64,000 bases of DNA from Natrinema sp. DC36 (GTDB lineage Archaea; Halobacteriota; Halobacteria; Halobacteriales; Natrialbaceae). This document shows positions 1-7,842 of this stretch, piece after piece. Location of the stretch: contig NZ_CP084472.1 of NCBI RefSeq assembly GCF_020405225.1, positions 2,542,001 to 2,606,000 on the forward strand, written 5' to 3'. The position numbers and the translations under genes are program-made. The notes under the pieces are model-generated. The model ran no database searches. It worked only from the letters and a program-made list of their open reading frames with translations, and had not been told where the DNA came from. Every line of letters starts with the position of its first letter. Position 1 is the first letter of the stretch.

Positions 1-1
1 C

Positions 2-790
2 GCTCGCAGTCTCGCGGCCGCCAGCGTCGACGAACTCGTCGTCGCCAACCGGACCGTCGCCCACGCCGCCCACCTCGTCGACGACATCGCGGACGAGACC
101 GACGCCACCGCCGCGCCGCTCGAGGCGCTCGATACCGTCGCGACCCGCGCCGACGTCGTCGTCACGGCGACCGGAAGCGAGGATCCGATACTCGAGCCCC
201 GACATTTCGAGGGGCAGGCGAATGAACAGGTGATCGTCGATCTCGGGCAGCCTCGCGATGTTGCACCGGCGACCGCCGCACTGCCCGCGGTGCGGATCTT
301 CGATCTGGACGACCTCGAGTCGATCACCGCGGAGACCCGCGACCAGCGAGCCGACGCGGCTCGAGAGGTCGAATCGATGATCGATCGGGAGTTCGACCTG
401 CTCACGGAGCAGTACAAGCGCGCCCGCGCCGACGAGGCCATCGCCGCCATGTACGAGTCCGCCGAGCGGATCAAGGAACGGGAGGTCGAGACGGCCCTCT
501 CGCAACTCGAGGCCGACGAGGTGTCCGACGAGCAACGCGACGTCGTCGAGGCGATGGCCGACTCGCTGGTCAATCAGTTGCTCGCACCGCCGACCAAGAG
601 CCTGCGGGAGGCGGCGGCGGAAGACGACTGGAGCACCATCCATACCGCGCTCCAACTGTTCGATCCGGAGTTCGGCGCGAACGACGGGCCGATCGCGCCG
701 CCATCGATGGCTGCCGTCGTCACCGGCGACACGACGACCGGTGACGCGACGACCGGCGACGCGAGTCTCGGCGCGACCGACGACGACTGA
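2..790 (+). CDS. hemA: Glutamyl-tRNA reductase, C-terminal part (5' end outside window)
   Basis: The frame is open from the first bases, so only about 262 C-terminal residues are seen. Glutamyl-tRNA reductase makes glutamate-1-semialdehyde from Glu-tRNA, the first step of C5 tetrapyrrole synthesis in the cytoplasm. Visible are the end of the NADPH-binding domain (VVVTATGSEDPIL) and the helical dimerisation domain, with REFDLLTEQYKRARADEAI and the LLAPPTKSLREAA segment typical of the family. The tail (about 25 residues) is a low-complexity GDTTTGDATTGDAS run, a common haloarchaeal extension. An internal GTG at 230 also opens an ORF but is not the real start. Identification is confident; the true start cannot be seen. 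Confidence 0.92.
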   Translation, partial: ARSLAAASVDELVVANRTVAHAAHLVDDIADETDATAAPLEALDTVATRADVVVTATGSEDPILEPRHFEGQANEQVIVDLGQPRDVAPATAALPAVRIFDLDDLESITAETRDQRADAAREVESMIDREFDLLTEQYKRARADEAIAAMYESAERIKEREVETALSQLEADEVSDEQRDVVEAMADSLVNQLLAPPTKSLREAAAEDDWSTIHTALQLFDPEFGANDGPIAPPSMAAVVTGDTTTGDATTGDASLGATDDD

Positions 791-1005
791 CGACGCGGCG
801 AAGTTCTATCGCTCTCGAGTCCGTTTTTCGGTTCAACGTAGTCTCCGTCGGACGATAGTAGCCACTGAAGTCATTGCACACCGATCGCACGACTGCTGTA
901 CGATCGGTGTGTAACTCGTTTCCGTTGGTACTATAGCGTCGGTCACTCGACAGCGTCTGCGAAACCCCCTACCCGAACCGCCTCCCATCGGGAGATACCA
1001 CCCCG
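791..1005. other. Intergenic region with hairpin repeat
   Basis: 215 bp between hemA and a convergent small gene. No gene is seen. It holds an 11-bp perfect inverted repeat at 877-911, listed separately, which has a partial relative near 46.2 kb. Confidence 0.6.
875..913. repeat. Short hairpin repeat, copy A
   Basis: An 11-bp inverted repeat (877-887 against 901-911, CACACCGATCG and its complement) surrounds a 13-nt loop with GCACGACTGCTGT-like sequence. The loop and right arm recur at 46201-46226 (GCACGACGGCTGTGCGATCG, then GTGTGTA), so this is a dispersed element and not just a terminator for hemA. It could be a small palindromic repeat family or a transcription-end hairpin. Only two copies fall in this window. 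Confidence 0.6.
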
Positions 1006-1338
1006 TTATCGATTCGGTGCGCCGTACTCGACGTGGACCGTCGGGACGCTCGCGGAGTCGGGCGCTTCGTTGCCGTTCCAGTCGACGAGTCGGACGTTCG
1101 CCATCTCGCCGGAGAAGCGAAACCGCTGGACGCCGACGTCTATTGCCCCCTCCGCGACGCTCCCCGAGAGGACGGTTCCCTCAGCCATCGGATCGTCCGC
1201 CAGCATCTCGAGGTCGCCGTCGACGGCGATCTCGTAGTTCGAGGGGACGCCTCGACCGACGATCGTCACGAGATTTGGCAGTTGAGCATCGTTCGCGGTA
1301 GAGTCAGTTCGATTTCGTATCGGCGTGTCGCGTGCCAT
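1006..1338 (-). CDS. Conserved haloarchaeal hypothetical protein, small beta-rich domain
   Basis: 110 residues starting MARDTPIRNRTD. The frame stays open upstream, but the ATG at 1338 is the first good start after unrelated shadow sequence. Most of the protein is alternating hydrophobic strands: VTIVGRGVPSNYEIAVDG, a SVAEGAIDVGVQRFRFSGEM segment and VRLVDWNG. This resembles small haloarchaeal beta proteins with a 'G-G-Y-F-V-G' opening strand and a later YRFSG strand. There is no signal peptide, membrane segment or catalytic motif. Function unknown. It converges on hemA and runs divergently from the glutaredoxin-like gene. Confidence 0.6.
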   Translation of the reverse strand: MARDTPIRNRTDSTANDAQLPNLVTIVGRGVPSNYEIAVDGDLEMLADDPMAEGTVLSGSVAEGAIDVGVQRFRFSGEMANVRLVDWNGNEAPDSASVPTVHVEYGAPNR

Positions 1339-1500
1339 GCTCGATAACCCGAGTATCCCGGCATAAGCTTTCCTGTCGATATAATGGTAAGATTGCGTGA
1401 ATGCAAACCCATTGTTCGCCGGAGATTGCCCCGGTGGGACGATCGGCGTCGGGGTGTACGGCCAACGTTTACGAGGATCGATGTGGTCGGCGTGCATGGA

Positions 1501-1761
1501 ATGCTCGAACTCTACCAGGCGGAAGGCTGTCCGCATAGTGCTGACGTCCGCGAGAAACTGACGGCCCTCGGCGTCTCGTACGTGATTCACAATCCACGCC
1601 GACCCGGTGACGACGGCGAGGTGCTCAACGAGTGGACCCAGCAGGCGATGATCGATCTGGGTGGCGAGGACGCGATTCCGTTCCTCGTCGACACCGACCG
1701 CGAGGAATCGCGCTACGAGAGCGACGAGATCGTCGACTACCTCGAGAAACACTACGGGTGA
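1501..1761 (+). CDS. Glutaredoxin-like / GST N-terminal domain protein
   Basis: 86 residues in a thioredoxin fold: MLELYQAEGCPHSADVREKL holds the first strand and an EGCPHS active-site-like motif (a CPxS monothiol form of CPYC). It then has IPFLVD, the cis-Pro loop position, and ends SDEIVDYLEKHYG, typical of glutaredoxins and glutathione S-transferase N-termini. Haloarchaea use gamma-glutamylcysteine, so a thiol-disulfide role is inferred, not shown. The open frame reaches back to 1384, but the ATG at 1501 starts exactly where the fold begins. It lacks the second active-site Cys. Confidence 0.8.
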   Translation: MLELYQAEGCPHSADVREKLTALGVSYVIHNPRRPGDDGEVLNEWTQQAMIDLGGEDAIPFLVDTDREESRYESDEIVDYLEKHYG

Positions 1762-1790
1762 GCCGAGTCGAGACGCCGGCGACCTGATAG

Positions 1791-1988
1791 TCAGTCGCTC
1801 GAGGGAACGAGGTCGCGAACGAATATCTCGCCGGTGACGTCGGGAATTGTCGGACGCACGACCGATTCGCTCGAGTCGATCGCGTGTCCCGTCTCGACGT
1901 GGTGCTCGATCGCCGCCCGCGAGCGGTCGCGCTGTGACGGTTCGCTGGCGGCGTTCAGATACCAGTCGCAGTCGAGGCAGTACTTCAT
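1791..1988 (-). CDS. Small zinc-finger-like protein
   Basis: 65 residues opening MKYCLDCDWYLNAAS. C4 and C7 form a CxxC pair, and AAIEHHVETGH supplies histidines about 22 to 29 residues later, a C2H2-like layout. Such mini-proteins are frequent in haloarchaea and may bind nucleic acid or a protein partner; here function is unknown. The C-terminal part (VRPTIPDVTGEIFVRDLVPS) looks like a short beta hairpin. It converges on the glutaredoxin-like gene 29 bp away. Confidence 0.65.
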   Translation of the reverse strand: MKYCLDCDWYLNAASEPSQRDRSRAAIEHHVETGHAIDSSESVVRPTIPDVTGEIFVRDLVPSSD

Positions 1989-2200
1989 CGTAAATCCGTC
2001 TCCAACTGGACCGTTGAATTCTTTGTGGTCTCACCGGCCCCCTCTCTGCCGGTCCCGAGCGTGATCCGGCCGTCGCTCTCGACACGCGTGAAATCCGCTC
2101 GACTCTCCGCCTGCAGGAGAGAGGGGATCGCGCGATCTGTGCGATTAATTTCCATACGTCCTCTCGGACGCCCACCGAAAAGGGAACTCGCCTTGAAACG

Positions 2201-2869
2201 TCAGTCGGTCGCCGATCGATGCGATCCGTCGAACCCCAGTTCGTCGAACGAGCGGACGCGGTGATCGCCGAGCACGCACCGGCCCCGCCGCTCGTGGCCG
2301 ACGCGTTCGACGTGGATCGCGTCGAGTCCGGCGTTCCAGGCCGCGCCGACATCGCAGGCGCCGTCGCCCGCGAGTACACCGCGGTGGCCGTTGTGGCCGA
2401 CGCCCAGATCGGTCATGACGCGTTCGACGGGGTCCGGGTCGGGCTTCCAGCCGGTTTCCTCGGTACAGCACAGGCGCGCGTCGAACCAGTCGCGGATTCC
2501 GACGTGGTCCAGCACGGGCTCGGCGAGGAACTCCTGACAGTGCGTGACCAGCCCGACCGGTGCCTCGAGGTCGGCGACGAACGCGGCGTCCTCGTGGAGG
2601 TAGGTCTGTTCGGCCCGCACCAGCGGATCCTCCTCGTCGTGGAAGACCTCCCAGAACGCCTGCGGATCGACCCCCCACTCCTCGAGCTGGCGGTCCCGGG
2701 AGCCGGTCAGACCGCTCCAGAGGATGTCGGCCTCCCGGTCGGTGAACTCCCGCCCCAGCCGGTCGCCGACCCGGTCGAACACCTCGCGGGTGTAGGACCA
2801 CTCGACGTCGACGAGGGTCCCGTCGAGGTCCAGCAGCCAGAAGTCGTACTCGGATTGCTCGAGGGCCAT
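2201..2869 (-). CDS. HAD superfamily hydrolase
   Basis: 222 residues. Motif I is DFWLLDLDGTLVDVEWSY (nucleophile and acid-base Asp in DLDGT), motif II is in VGLVTHCQEF, the Lys of motif III is in ETGWKPDPDP, and motif IV is VLAGDGACDVGAAWNAG. This is the complete set for a phosphoglycolate-phosphatase-like HAD with a helical cap. The open frame extends to 3139, but ATG 2869 places the first motif at the usual distance. It follows the third binding-protein gene by about 100 bp on the same strand, so it may belong to that transcription unit. Substrate unknown; the end of the gene (DELGFDGSHRSATD) is nonconserved. Confidence 0.85.
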   Translation of the reverse strand: MALEQSEYDFWLLDLDGTLVDVEWSYTREVFDRVGDRLGREFTDREADILWSGLTGSRDRQLEEWGVDPQAFWEVFHDEEDPLVRAEQTYLHEDAAFVADLEAPVGLVTHCQEFLAEPVLDHVGIRDWFDARLCCTEETGWKPDPDPVERVMTDLGVGHNGHRGVLAGDGACDVGAAWNAGLDAIHVERVGHERRGRCVLGDHRVRSFDELGFDGSHRSATD

Positions 2870-2972
2870 TCGGACACAGACGTACGGGGTTCTCCAGTAA
2901 ATGCCTGTCGACCGTCGCAAAAGGGCCGATGGCGGGGAACGCGACGGCTCGAGACGACTATCGCCAGCGCGA

Positions 2973-3962
2973 TCACTCCGCCGTCGGCCGAACCCGATCG
3001 GCGTACTCGGCGACGATCGGCTCGTCGTCTGGCCGGAACTCGTCGGTCCACACCGCGTCCGGATCGATCGCTCCCTCGAGCAGCGCCGTCTCCGAGAGCG
3101 TCTCCCCGAGTCGCCGCCACCGGGCCGAGTCCTGCGCACCCCAGCCGTATTCTGTCACGTACGGCGTGAACTGCAGCCGATTCGCGGCGGTTTCGAACTT
3201 GCGCCGTTCGATCTCCCGGTTGCGCTCAAGCGTGGCGTTCCGGTCGACGAGGGCGTCGATCGCGCGCTCGGGGTCGCGCGTCGCGGCGGCCCAGCCGCGC
3301 GCGGTCGCCCGCAGGAACGACCGAATCGTTTCCGGATTCTCGTCCGCGAACTCGGGGCCGGTGACGAGCGTCATCCCGTAGATGTCCAGGTAGTCGCCGA
3401 TCGGGAGTTCGTCGGCCGTCCGATCGTGCTCCCGACCGATCTCGATTCCGTTCGTGACCACGCCGACCGCCGCGTCGACCGCCCCGTCGATCACCTTGTG
3501 CTGGACGCGGTGGTGCGTGTGCGGATCGACCTCGAGGAGGTCGACCTCGTCGCGGATGCCCGCGTTCGCGAGCAACTGAGCGGTGAGAATCCGCGTCTTC
3601 GTGGCGGACGGCGCAACCGTTCGGCCCGCGAGTTGTTCGGGTTCGGAGAGCTCCTCACCGAAGACGTCCCGCAGCGTGTAGACGGCCGCCGGCGTCTTCT
3701 GGGTCACCGCCGCGACCGCGAGCGGCTCGAAGCCTTCGCTCTGTTTCGCCAACACGGCGCTCGCGCCGGCGAGCGCGATATCGCTATCGCCGCGAGCGGC
3801 GCGTTCGACCGCGAACGGCGAGCCGTGTCCCTCGACGAACTCGATCTCGAGGCCCTCGGACTCGTAGAACCCCGCTTCGCGGGCGAGGAAGTACGGCGAC
3901 TGGAAACCGTTGGGTTCCCAGTTGAGCTGGAACGAAATGGGCTCGCTGTCCGTCGCGGTCAT
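2973..3962 (-). CDS. NMT1/THI5-like substrate-binding-fold protein, no signal peptide (1 of 3)
   Basis: 329 residues with the periplasmic-binding-protein type 2 fold of the NMT1/THI5/SsuA group: FQLNWEPNGFQSPYFLAREAGFYESEGLEIEF, then GDSDIALAGASAVLAKQ, AGRTVAPSATKTR and DGAVDAAVGVVTNGIE. The start overlaps the stop of the upstream gene by 4 bp (ATGA), so the start is secure. There is no Tat, Sec or lipobox signal, and no permease or ATPase gene nearby, so the protein is predicted to stay in the cytoplasm. Relatives of this fold include true transport proteins and cytoplasmic enzymes (Thi5 HMP-P synthase, MqnA/MqnD). No CCCFC Thi5 motif is seen. Ligand unknown. Confidence 0.8.
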   Translation of the reverse strand: MTATDSEPISFQLNWEPNGFQSPYFLAREAGFYESEGLEIEFVEGHGSPFAVERAARGDSDIALAGASAVLAKQSEGFEPLAVAAVTQKTPAAVYTLRDVFGEELSEPEQLAGRTVAPSATKTRILTAQLLANAGIRDEVDLLEVDPHTHHRVQHKVIDGAVDAAVGVVTNGIEIGREHDRTADELPIGDYLDIYGMTLVTGPEFADENPETIRSFLRATARGWAAATRDPERAIDALVDRNATLERNREIERRKFETAANRLQFTPYVTEYGWGAQDSARWRRLGETLSETALLEGAIDPDAVWTDEFRPDDEPIVAEYADRVRPTAE

Positions 3963-4999
3963 GCGTCCACCTCGAGGCTCGGCCGGAACAGTCCGTCCGG
4001 GAGTTCGTCGACGCCGAGCGCGTCCGCGCCGGCGACCGCGCGCAGGTCGTCGAACAGCCGCTCCATCCCCTCGACCGTCGACTCGTCCCAGTCGGAAACG
4101 ACCATCTCCCGCCACCGATCGCGGACGGCTCGGATGACCGCGGGATCGTCCTCGTACATGAGTCGCGCGCCGATCTCGTCCCAGAGGTCGTCGTCGCGTT
4201 GCAGTCGCTCGACGGCGTCCTGAAACGCGCCCTGAAACCCGCGGACAGCATCGGTGTGGTCGGCCAGATACCCTTCGCTCGTCAGGAACGTCGAGACCGG
4301 AATCGGCCGATCGTCATCGCCATCACCATCGGTGTCGGTATCGGTACCGGCGTCCGCGAGGCGGTCTACCAGCCGCGACATCGGCAGTACCTCGCGGTAG
4401 GGGCCGGTCTCGACGATCTCAGGGATAATCTGCCAGAACTGGAGGATCGCGTCGACCTCGCCGTCCTCCAGGAGCCGGGTGAGCTCGACCTTCGAGCCGG
4501 CTTCGATCGGCGTGGCCGTCTCGTCGGGGTCGAAGCCGTGGAACTCCCGGCAGGCCGCCCGGACGAGGATCCAGTTCTTGTCGAGGCGTCTGACGACGCC
4601 GATCCGGTGGCCCGAGAGGTCCGCGAGCCCGTCGATCGGTGAGTCGTCGGGGACGACCAGGCCGCCGACGGTCTGGCCGTAGGGGTGGAAGGCGACGATC
4701 GGCGCGCCGTCGGCGCGCTCGCGGGCCGTCGAGATGTAGTCGATGTCGATCAGGTCGGCGTCGCCGTCCTGCAGTTTCGCCTCGACGGTCTCGCGGCCCG
4801 CCTCGAGTTCGTCGGAGACGAGTTGCAGGTCGAGGTGAAAGCCGTGGTCGTGGTCGTAGCCGAACCGTTTGATCGTATAGAGCATGTACCGCGGGCTGCC
4901 GTTGTGTTCGAATCGTGCCCGCAAGACGGGGCGGTCACCGGGGTCGCCCTGGAACTCGTCGATCGCGGCCTGTTGGGAACTGATGTCGATGTCGGTCAT
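3959..4999 (-). CDS. Substrate-binding-fold protein, no signal peptide (2 of 3)
   Basis: 346 residues, diverged relative of the other two: YTIKRFGYDHDHGFHLDLQL, QDGDADLIDIDYISTARERA, IVAFHPYGQTVGGLVVPDDS, GLADLSGHRIGVVRRLDKNW and LLEDGEVDAILQFWQIIPE follow the order of the binding-protein fold (two alpha/beta lobes). An acidic TDTDTDGDGDDD loop interrupts lobe two near residue 245. There is no export signal or lipobox. It lies 45 bp after gene 3 of the set and overlaps gene 1 by 4 bp, so the three are surely co-transcribed. Ligand or reaction unknown. Confidence 0.78.
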   Translation of the reverse strand: MTDIDISSQQAAIDEFQGDPGDRPVLRARFEHNGSPRYMLYTIKRFGYDHDHGFHLDLQLVSDELEAGRETVEAKLQDGDADLIDIDYISTARERADGAPIVAFHPYGQTVGGLVVPDDSPIDGLADLSGHRIGVVRRLDKNWILVRAACREFHGFDPDETATPIEAGSKVELTRLLEDGEVDAILQFWQIIPEIVETGPYREVLPMSRLVDRLADAGTDTDTDGDGDDDRPIPVSTFLTSEGYLADHTDAVRGFQGAFQDAVERLQRDDDLWDEIGARLMYEDDPAVIRAVRDRWREMVVSDWDESTVEGMERLFDDLRAVAGADALGVDELPDGLFRPSLEVDA

Positions 5000-5044
5000 A
5001 GGTCGGTTGTGAATGTGGGTGTTTCTGGGGAGTTTCGGAACCGA

Positions 5045-5938
5045 TCATAACGGCGCGACGATGTCGTCTATCGTCGCGTCCTCGCCGATCAAGCCGCGGG
5101 TCTGCATCCACTCGAGGTGGTCGTCGAGTTCCGAACGGTCGGCGGGCTCGGGAACCTCGTACTCGGGCACGGCGATCTCTTCGCGGACGGCGTCGATATC
5201 GACCTCGTCGAACAGGTCGGGCGCGACCGCCGCGTCGGCCTCGAGCAACTCCAGATACGTCCCGCGGAAGGCGTCGGGATCGGCGTTGATGTCGTCGACC
5301 GCGCGGCCGTAGGCTCGCAGGAACGCCTCGAGCAGGTCGCGGTCGATCTCGGCGCTGCCGACGATCCCCATGTGGTTGTCGTACTCGAGGAGTCGCCGGA
5401 AGCCGAGGTGATCGGCGAGGGTGCTGTGGGGGTCGATGAGCGTCACGGCGTCGACGCGTCCCTCGCGAAGGGCCCGCAGCCGATCGGTCGGCATTCCGCA
5501 GCCGACGAGGTCGATCTCGTCGGGTGGGACGTGTTCCTCGAGGGCCTTTCGCGCGGTGTACTCCTGGCCGGTCCGCAGGTTGACGCCGACCGAGACCCCC
5601 GCGAGGTCGGCCGGGGTCTCGATCGCGGAATCCGGTCGCGTAACGACGGTGTACGGAAGGTTCGCAAAGGTGCCGTTCGCGACGATGCGGCCGTCGTCCA
5701 TCTCCCACGTCCGACGGATGCTCTCCCACTTGCAGATGGGGTAGAGGTCCACGTCGTAGTCGCCCGTTAGCGTCTCCTCTGCGGGGATATACTTGATTTC
5801 GACGTCGCGTCTATCTCGCTCGACCAGTTCGACCGCGAGCCCCGCATCGCGGAAGTAGCCGCGTTCGGCCGCCACCCGCTGGGGCAGCATGAACGAGAAC
5901 GGGAGGTGAAACAGCCGGACGGATTGGTGTGCCAACAT
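5045..5938 (-). CDS. Substrate-binding-fold protein, no signal peptide (3 of 3, first in operon)
   Basis: 297 residues: LFHLPFSFMLPQRVAAERGYFRDAGLAVEL opens the fold, followed by TGDYDVDLYPICKWESIR, IETPADLAGVSVGVNLRTGQ, LREGRVDAVTLIDPHSTLAD and a helix-rich second lobe ending IGEDATIDDIVAPL. Promoter-proximal of the set; the divergent cupin gene starts 83 bp upstream. No signal peptide, lipobox or membrane helix is seen. Could be an orphan transport receptor or a cytoplasmic enzyme of the same fold, such as the 4,5-dihydroxyphthalate decarboxylase or MqnA/D type. Function not assigned. Confidence 0.78.
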   Translation of the reverse strand: MLAHQSVRLFHLPFSFMLPQRVAAERGYFRDAGLAVELVERDRRDVEIKYIPAEETLTGDYDVDLYPICKWESIRRTWEMDDGRIVANGTFANLPYTVVTRPDSAIETPADLAGVSVGVNLRTGQEYTARKALEEHVPPDEIDLVGCGMPTDRLRALREGRVDAVTLIDPHSTLADHLGFRRLLEYDNHMGIVGSAEIDRDLLEAFLRAYGRAVDDINADPDAFRGTYLELLEADAAVAPDLFDEVDIDAVREEIAVPEYEVPEPADRSELDDHLEWMQTRGLIGEDATIDDIVAPL

Positions 5939-6021
5939 AGGACAATCGACACCGCTGAGGTGCTTAAAGCGTTTTCACGATACGTTTATCAGTGACGGCG
6001 TGGGGAGTGTTGCCTGCTCAC

Positions 6022-6390
6022 ATGGAGAAACGATCGACGGACCGGGCAGCGTTCGAGGAGGTCGCCGACGGCGTCCACCTCGCAGCGCTCCCCGCCGGGG
6101 AACGAGCGGGCATGGTCTACTGGCGGATCGAAGCCGGGGCGACGCTACCGGTCCACACACACGACAACGAACAGATCGGGTTCGTCCTCGAGGGGGAACT
6201 CACCGCGCTGGTCGAGGGCGAGGAGTACGCGCTCACGGCCGGCGACGCGTACCGATTCGCGAGCGACGAACGCCACGGCGCGGAGAACCGAAGTCGCGAG
6301 GACGCGTTCGGTCTCGGGATCCTCGCGCCGCCGCGGGAGGAGCCGGAGTGGCGGCAGACGCCATCGGCGTCGCGAGCCGACGGGGGGTGA
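6022..6390 (+). CDS. Cupin domain protein
   Basis: 122 residues, one conserved beta-barrel. Motif 1 is LPVHTHDNEQIGFVLEGEL (metal-binding H, H and Q/E) and motif 2 is AGDAYRFASDERHGAENR (distal His). The open frame reaches GTG 5992; ATG 6022 is preferred because a TATA-like TTTATC lies about 35 bp upstream, at 5985. It is transcribed away from the binding-protein operon, sharing the 83-bp gap with it. Cupins range from dioxygenases to sensor domains, so function is open; it could be a partner of the divergent operon. Confidence 0.82.
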   Translation: MEKRSTDRAAFEEVADGVHLAALPAGERAGMVYWRIEAGATLPVHTHDNEQIGFVLEGELTALVEGEEYALTAGDAYRFASDERHGAENRSREDAFGLGILAPPREEPEWRQTPSASRADGG

Positions 6391-6520
6391 TCACCGCCCG
6401 CTCGCGGTGGGCTCACTCGCAGACGGACGGCGCGGACCGCTGCAGTCGAGACTCGCTCGAGGCCGGTCCGACGCTGCTGCCACGGCTAGCCTCTTGTCCC
6501 CTCTTGTGGTACTCACTGGC

Positions 6521-6949
6521 ATGAACGCTGTCGATCACATCAACGTCGACGTCGACGCGCTCGAGCCCTGTTACGAGTTCTACCGGGATGTCCTCGAACT
6601 CGAGCTGGTCAGACCCCCCGAGGACTTCCAGGGCGCACACGCGATGTTTCGGGCCGGCGAGACGGTCGTGACGCTGGCTGAAACCGGCCGCGCCGAGAAC
6701 TGGGACGAGCGCGGGCTCGATCACCCGCTCGACAAGGCCCACCTCGCGTTCGCGACCGACCGCGAACCCTACGAGGCCCTGCTGGACGACCTCGAGGGAC
6801 AGTTCCCGAAGCAAGGACCGTACGACTGGGGGGAGTTCGAGGGATTCTATTTCCTCGATCCGGACGGTAACCTCCTCGAGGTCGTCACGTACGATCCACC
6901 CGAGGGCGAGCGAACGCGACGGCTACTGACTCACGACGACGTAGGGTAA
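6521..6949 (+). CDS. VOC-family (glyoxalase/dioxygenase) protein
   Basis: 142 residues: AVDHINVDVDALEPCYEFYRDVLELELV, a VTLAETGR segment, KAHLAFATDR and FEGFYFLDPDGNLLEVVTY give the two beta-alpha-beta-beta-beta modules of one vicinal-oxygen-chelate domain. Metal ligands would be H6 (AVDHINV), H (KAHLAF) and E (NLLEVV). The open frame extends to 6407; ATG 6521 begins the domain exactly. Substrate unknown; candidates are glyoxalase I, fosfomycin-type thiol transferase or extradiol dioxygenase relatives. Confidence 0.85.
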   Translation: MNAVDHINVDVDALEPCYEFYRDVLELELVRPPEDFQGAHAMFRAGETVVTLAETGRAENWDERGLDHPLDKAHLAFATDREPYEALLDDLEGQFPKQGPYDWGEFEGFYFLDPDGNLLEVVTYDPPEGERTRRLLTHDDVG

Positions 6950-7044
6950 CGAGTCCGCGATGGGGTAACGAGTACTGGAGGAACGAGTACCCGGGACCCT
7001 CGACTCTCGAGCGCCGGACGGAACGCGGTCAGCTCACGGCGCGG

Positions 7045-7437
7045 TCACGACGCATCCGTCACTCGAACGCTCGAGCCCAGATACTTCGACAACACCTCGG
7101 AGACGTTATCGGCCTTGAACGCCTCGAGATCCGCCGCAGTCTCCGATTTCAGCGCCTCGAGGTATTCTTCGTCGGCCTGGAGTTCGCGGAAGTCGACCGA
7201 TTCGACGGTCCGCTCGGGAACGCCGAGCCATTCCGCGGCGAGCCGGCGAGCGTAGTCCTCGTCGGATACCTCGCCGCGCCACAGTGTATTGCGGAAAAAC
7301 AGCCAGCCCTCGGCACCCGGCTCCGGGGCCCCGCGAAAGAGCGTGACCGTCGTCTCGGCGCTGCTCGGCTCGAGGGAGACGTCTTCCCCGGCGGGCTCGA
7401 GGCGGAAACGAATGCGGAAGACGTAGCGGGCGTCCAT
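7045..7437 (-). CDS. LWR-salt protein
   Basis: 130 residues, matching the haloarchaeal LWR-salt family named for its LWR motif: GWLFFRNTLWRGEVSDEDYA is the diagnostic centre. The N-terminus (MDARYVFRIRFRLEP) and the helical C-terminal region with FKADNVSEVLSKYLGSSVRV are also family-like. The biochemical role of the family is not known. The gene sits 18 bp downstream of the pterin dehydratase gene in the same direction, so the two may be co-transcribed. Confidence 0.88.
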   Translation of the reverse strand: MDARYVFRIRFRLEPAGEDVSLEPSSAETTVTLFRGAPEPGAEGWLFFRNTLWRGEVSDEDYARRLAAEWLGVPERTVESVDFRELQADEEYLEALKSETAADLEAFKADNVSEVLSKYLGSSVRVTDAS

Positions 7438-7455
7438 CGCGTGGGTACTGCGATT

Positions 7456-7737
7456 TCAGTCGCCGCGTTCGGACTCGATCAGTTCCGCCATCTCGATGTC
7501 GTCCTCGGTGATACCGCCTTCCTCGTGGGAGGTCAGCCGGATCTCGACGCCGGCGTAGCGGATGATGATCTCGGGGTGGTGGAACTGCGCTTCGGCGATC
7601 TCGCCGACCATCTGGGCGAAGTTGACGCCGCGAAGGTAGTCGTCGAACTCGTACACGCGGACGATCTCGTCGCCCTCGCGATTCCAGTCGTCGGGGAGTT
7701 GCGTCTCGATCTCCTCGTCGGAAAGCAGGTTAGTCAT
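7456..7737 (-). CDS. Pterin-4-alpha-carbinolamine dehydratase
   Basis: 93 residues carrying the full family signature: AQFHHPEIIIRYAGVEIRL with the paired catalytic histidines, then TSHEEGGITEDDIEMA. The enzyme dehydrates 4a-hydroxy-tetrahydropterin; in archaea the pterin partner is uncertain and a role in molybdopterin or folate-type recycling has been suggested. ATG 7737 is preferred over the upstream in-frame start at 7758 because MTNLLSDEEI is the usual opening of the family. It runs directly into the LWR-salt gene. Confidence 0.9.
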   Translation of the reverse strand: MTNLLSDEEIETQLPDDWNREGDEIVRVYEFDDYLRGVNFAQMVGEIAEAQFHHPEIIIRYAGVEIRLTSHEEGGITEDDIEMAELIESERGD

Positions 7738-7842
7738 GTGGTGCCGAACGCAAGCCACCCAAATAACGATTGTGCCGCGTTCCCATTCGGCCGCCGCCTC
7801 GCGATCGCAGTCCGTCGCGGCCGATCGACGGTCGACTGGCGA

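Noticed and set aside
1006-2379. 457-residue minus ORF
   Set aside because: Only its C-terminal 110 residues have coding character; the rest is antisense to the glutaredoxin-like gene and the small zinc-finger gene.
2973-5938. Idea that the three binding proteins are the Thi5 HMP-P synthase linked with thiD at 63 kb
   Set aside because: No Thi5 cysteine motif, no proximity to thiD, and no regulatory link seen.
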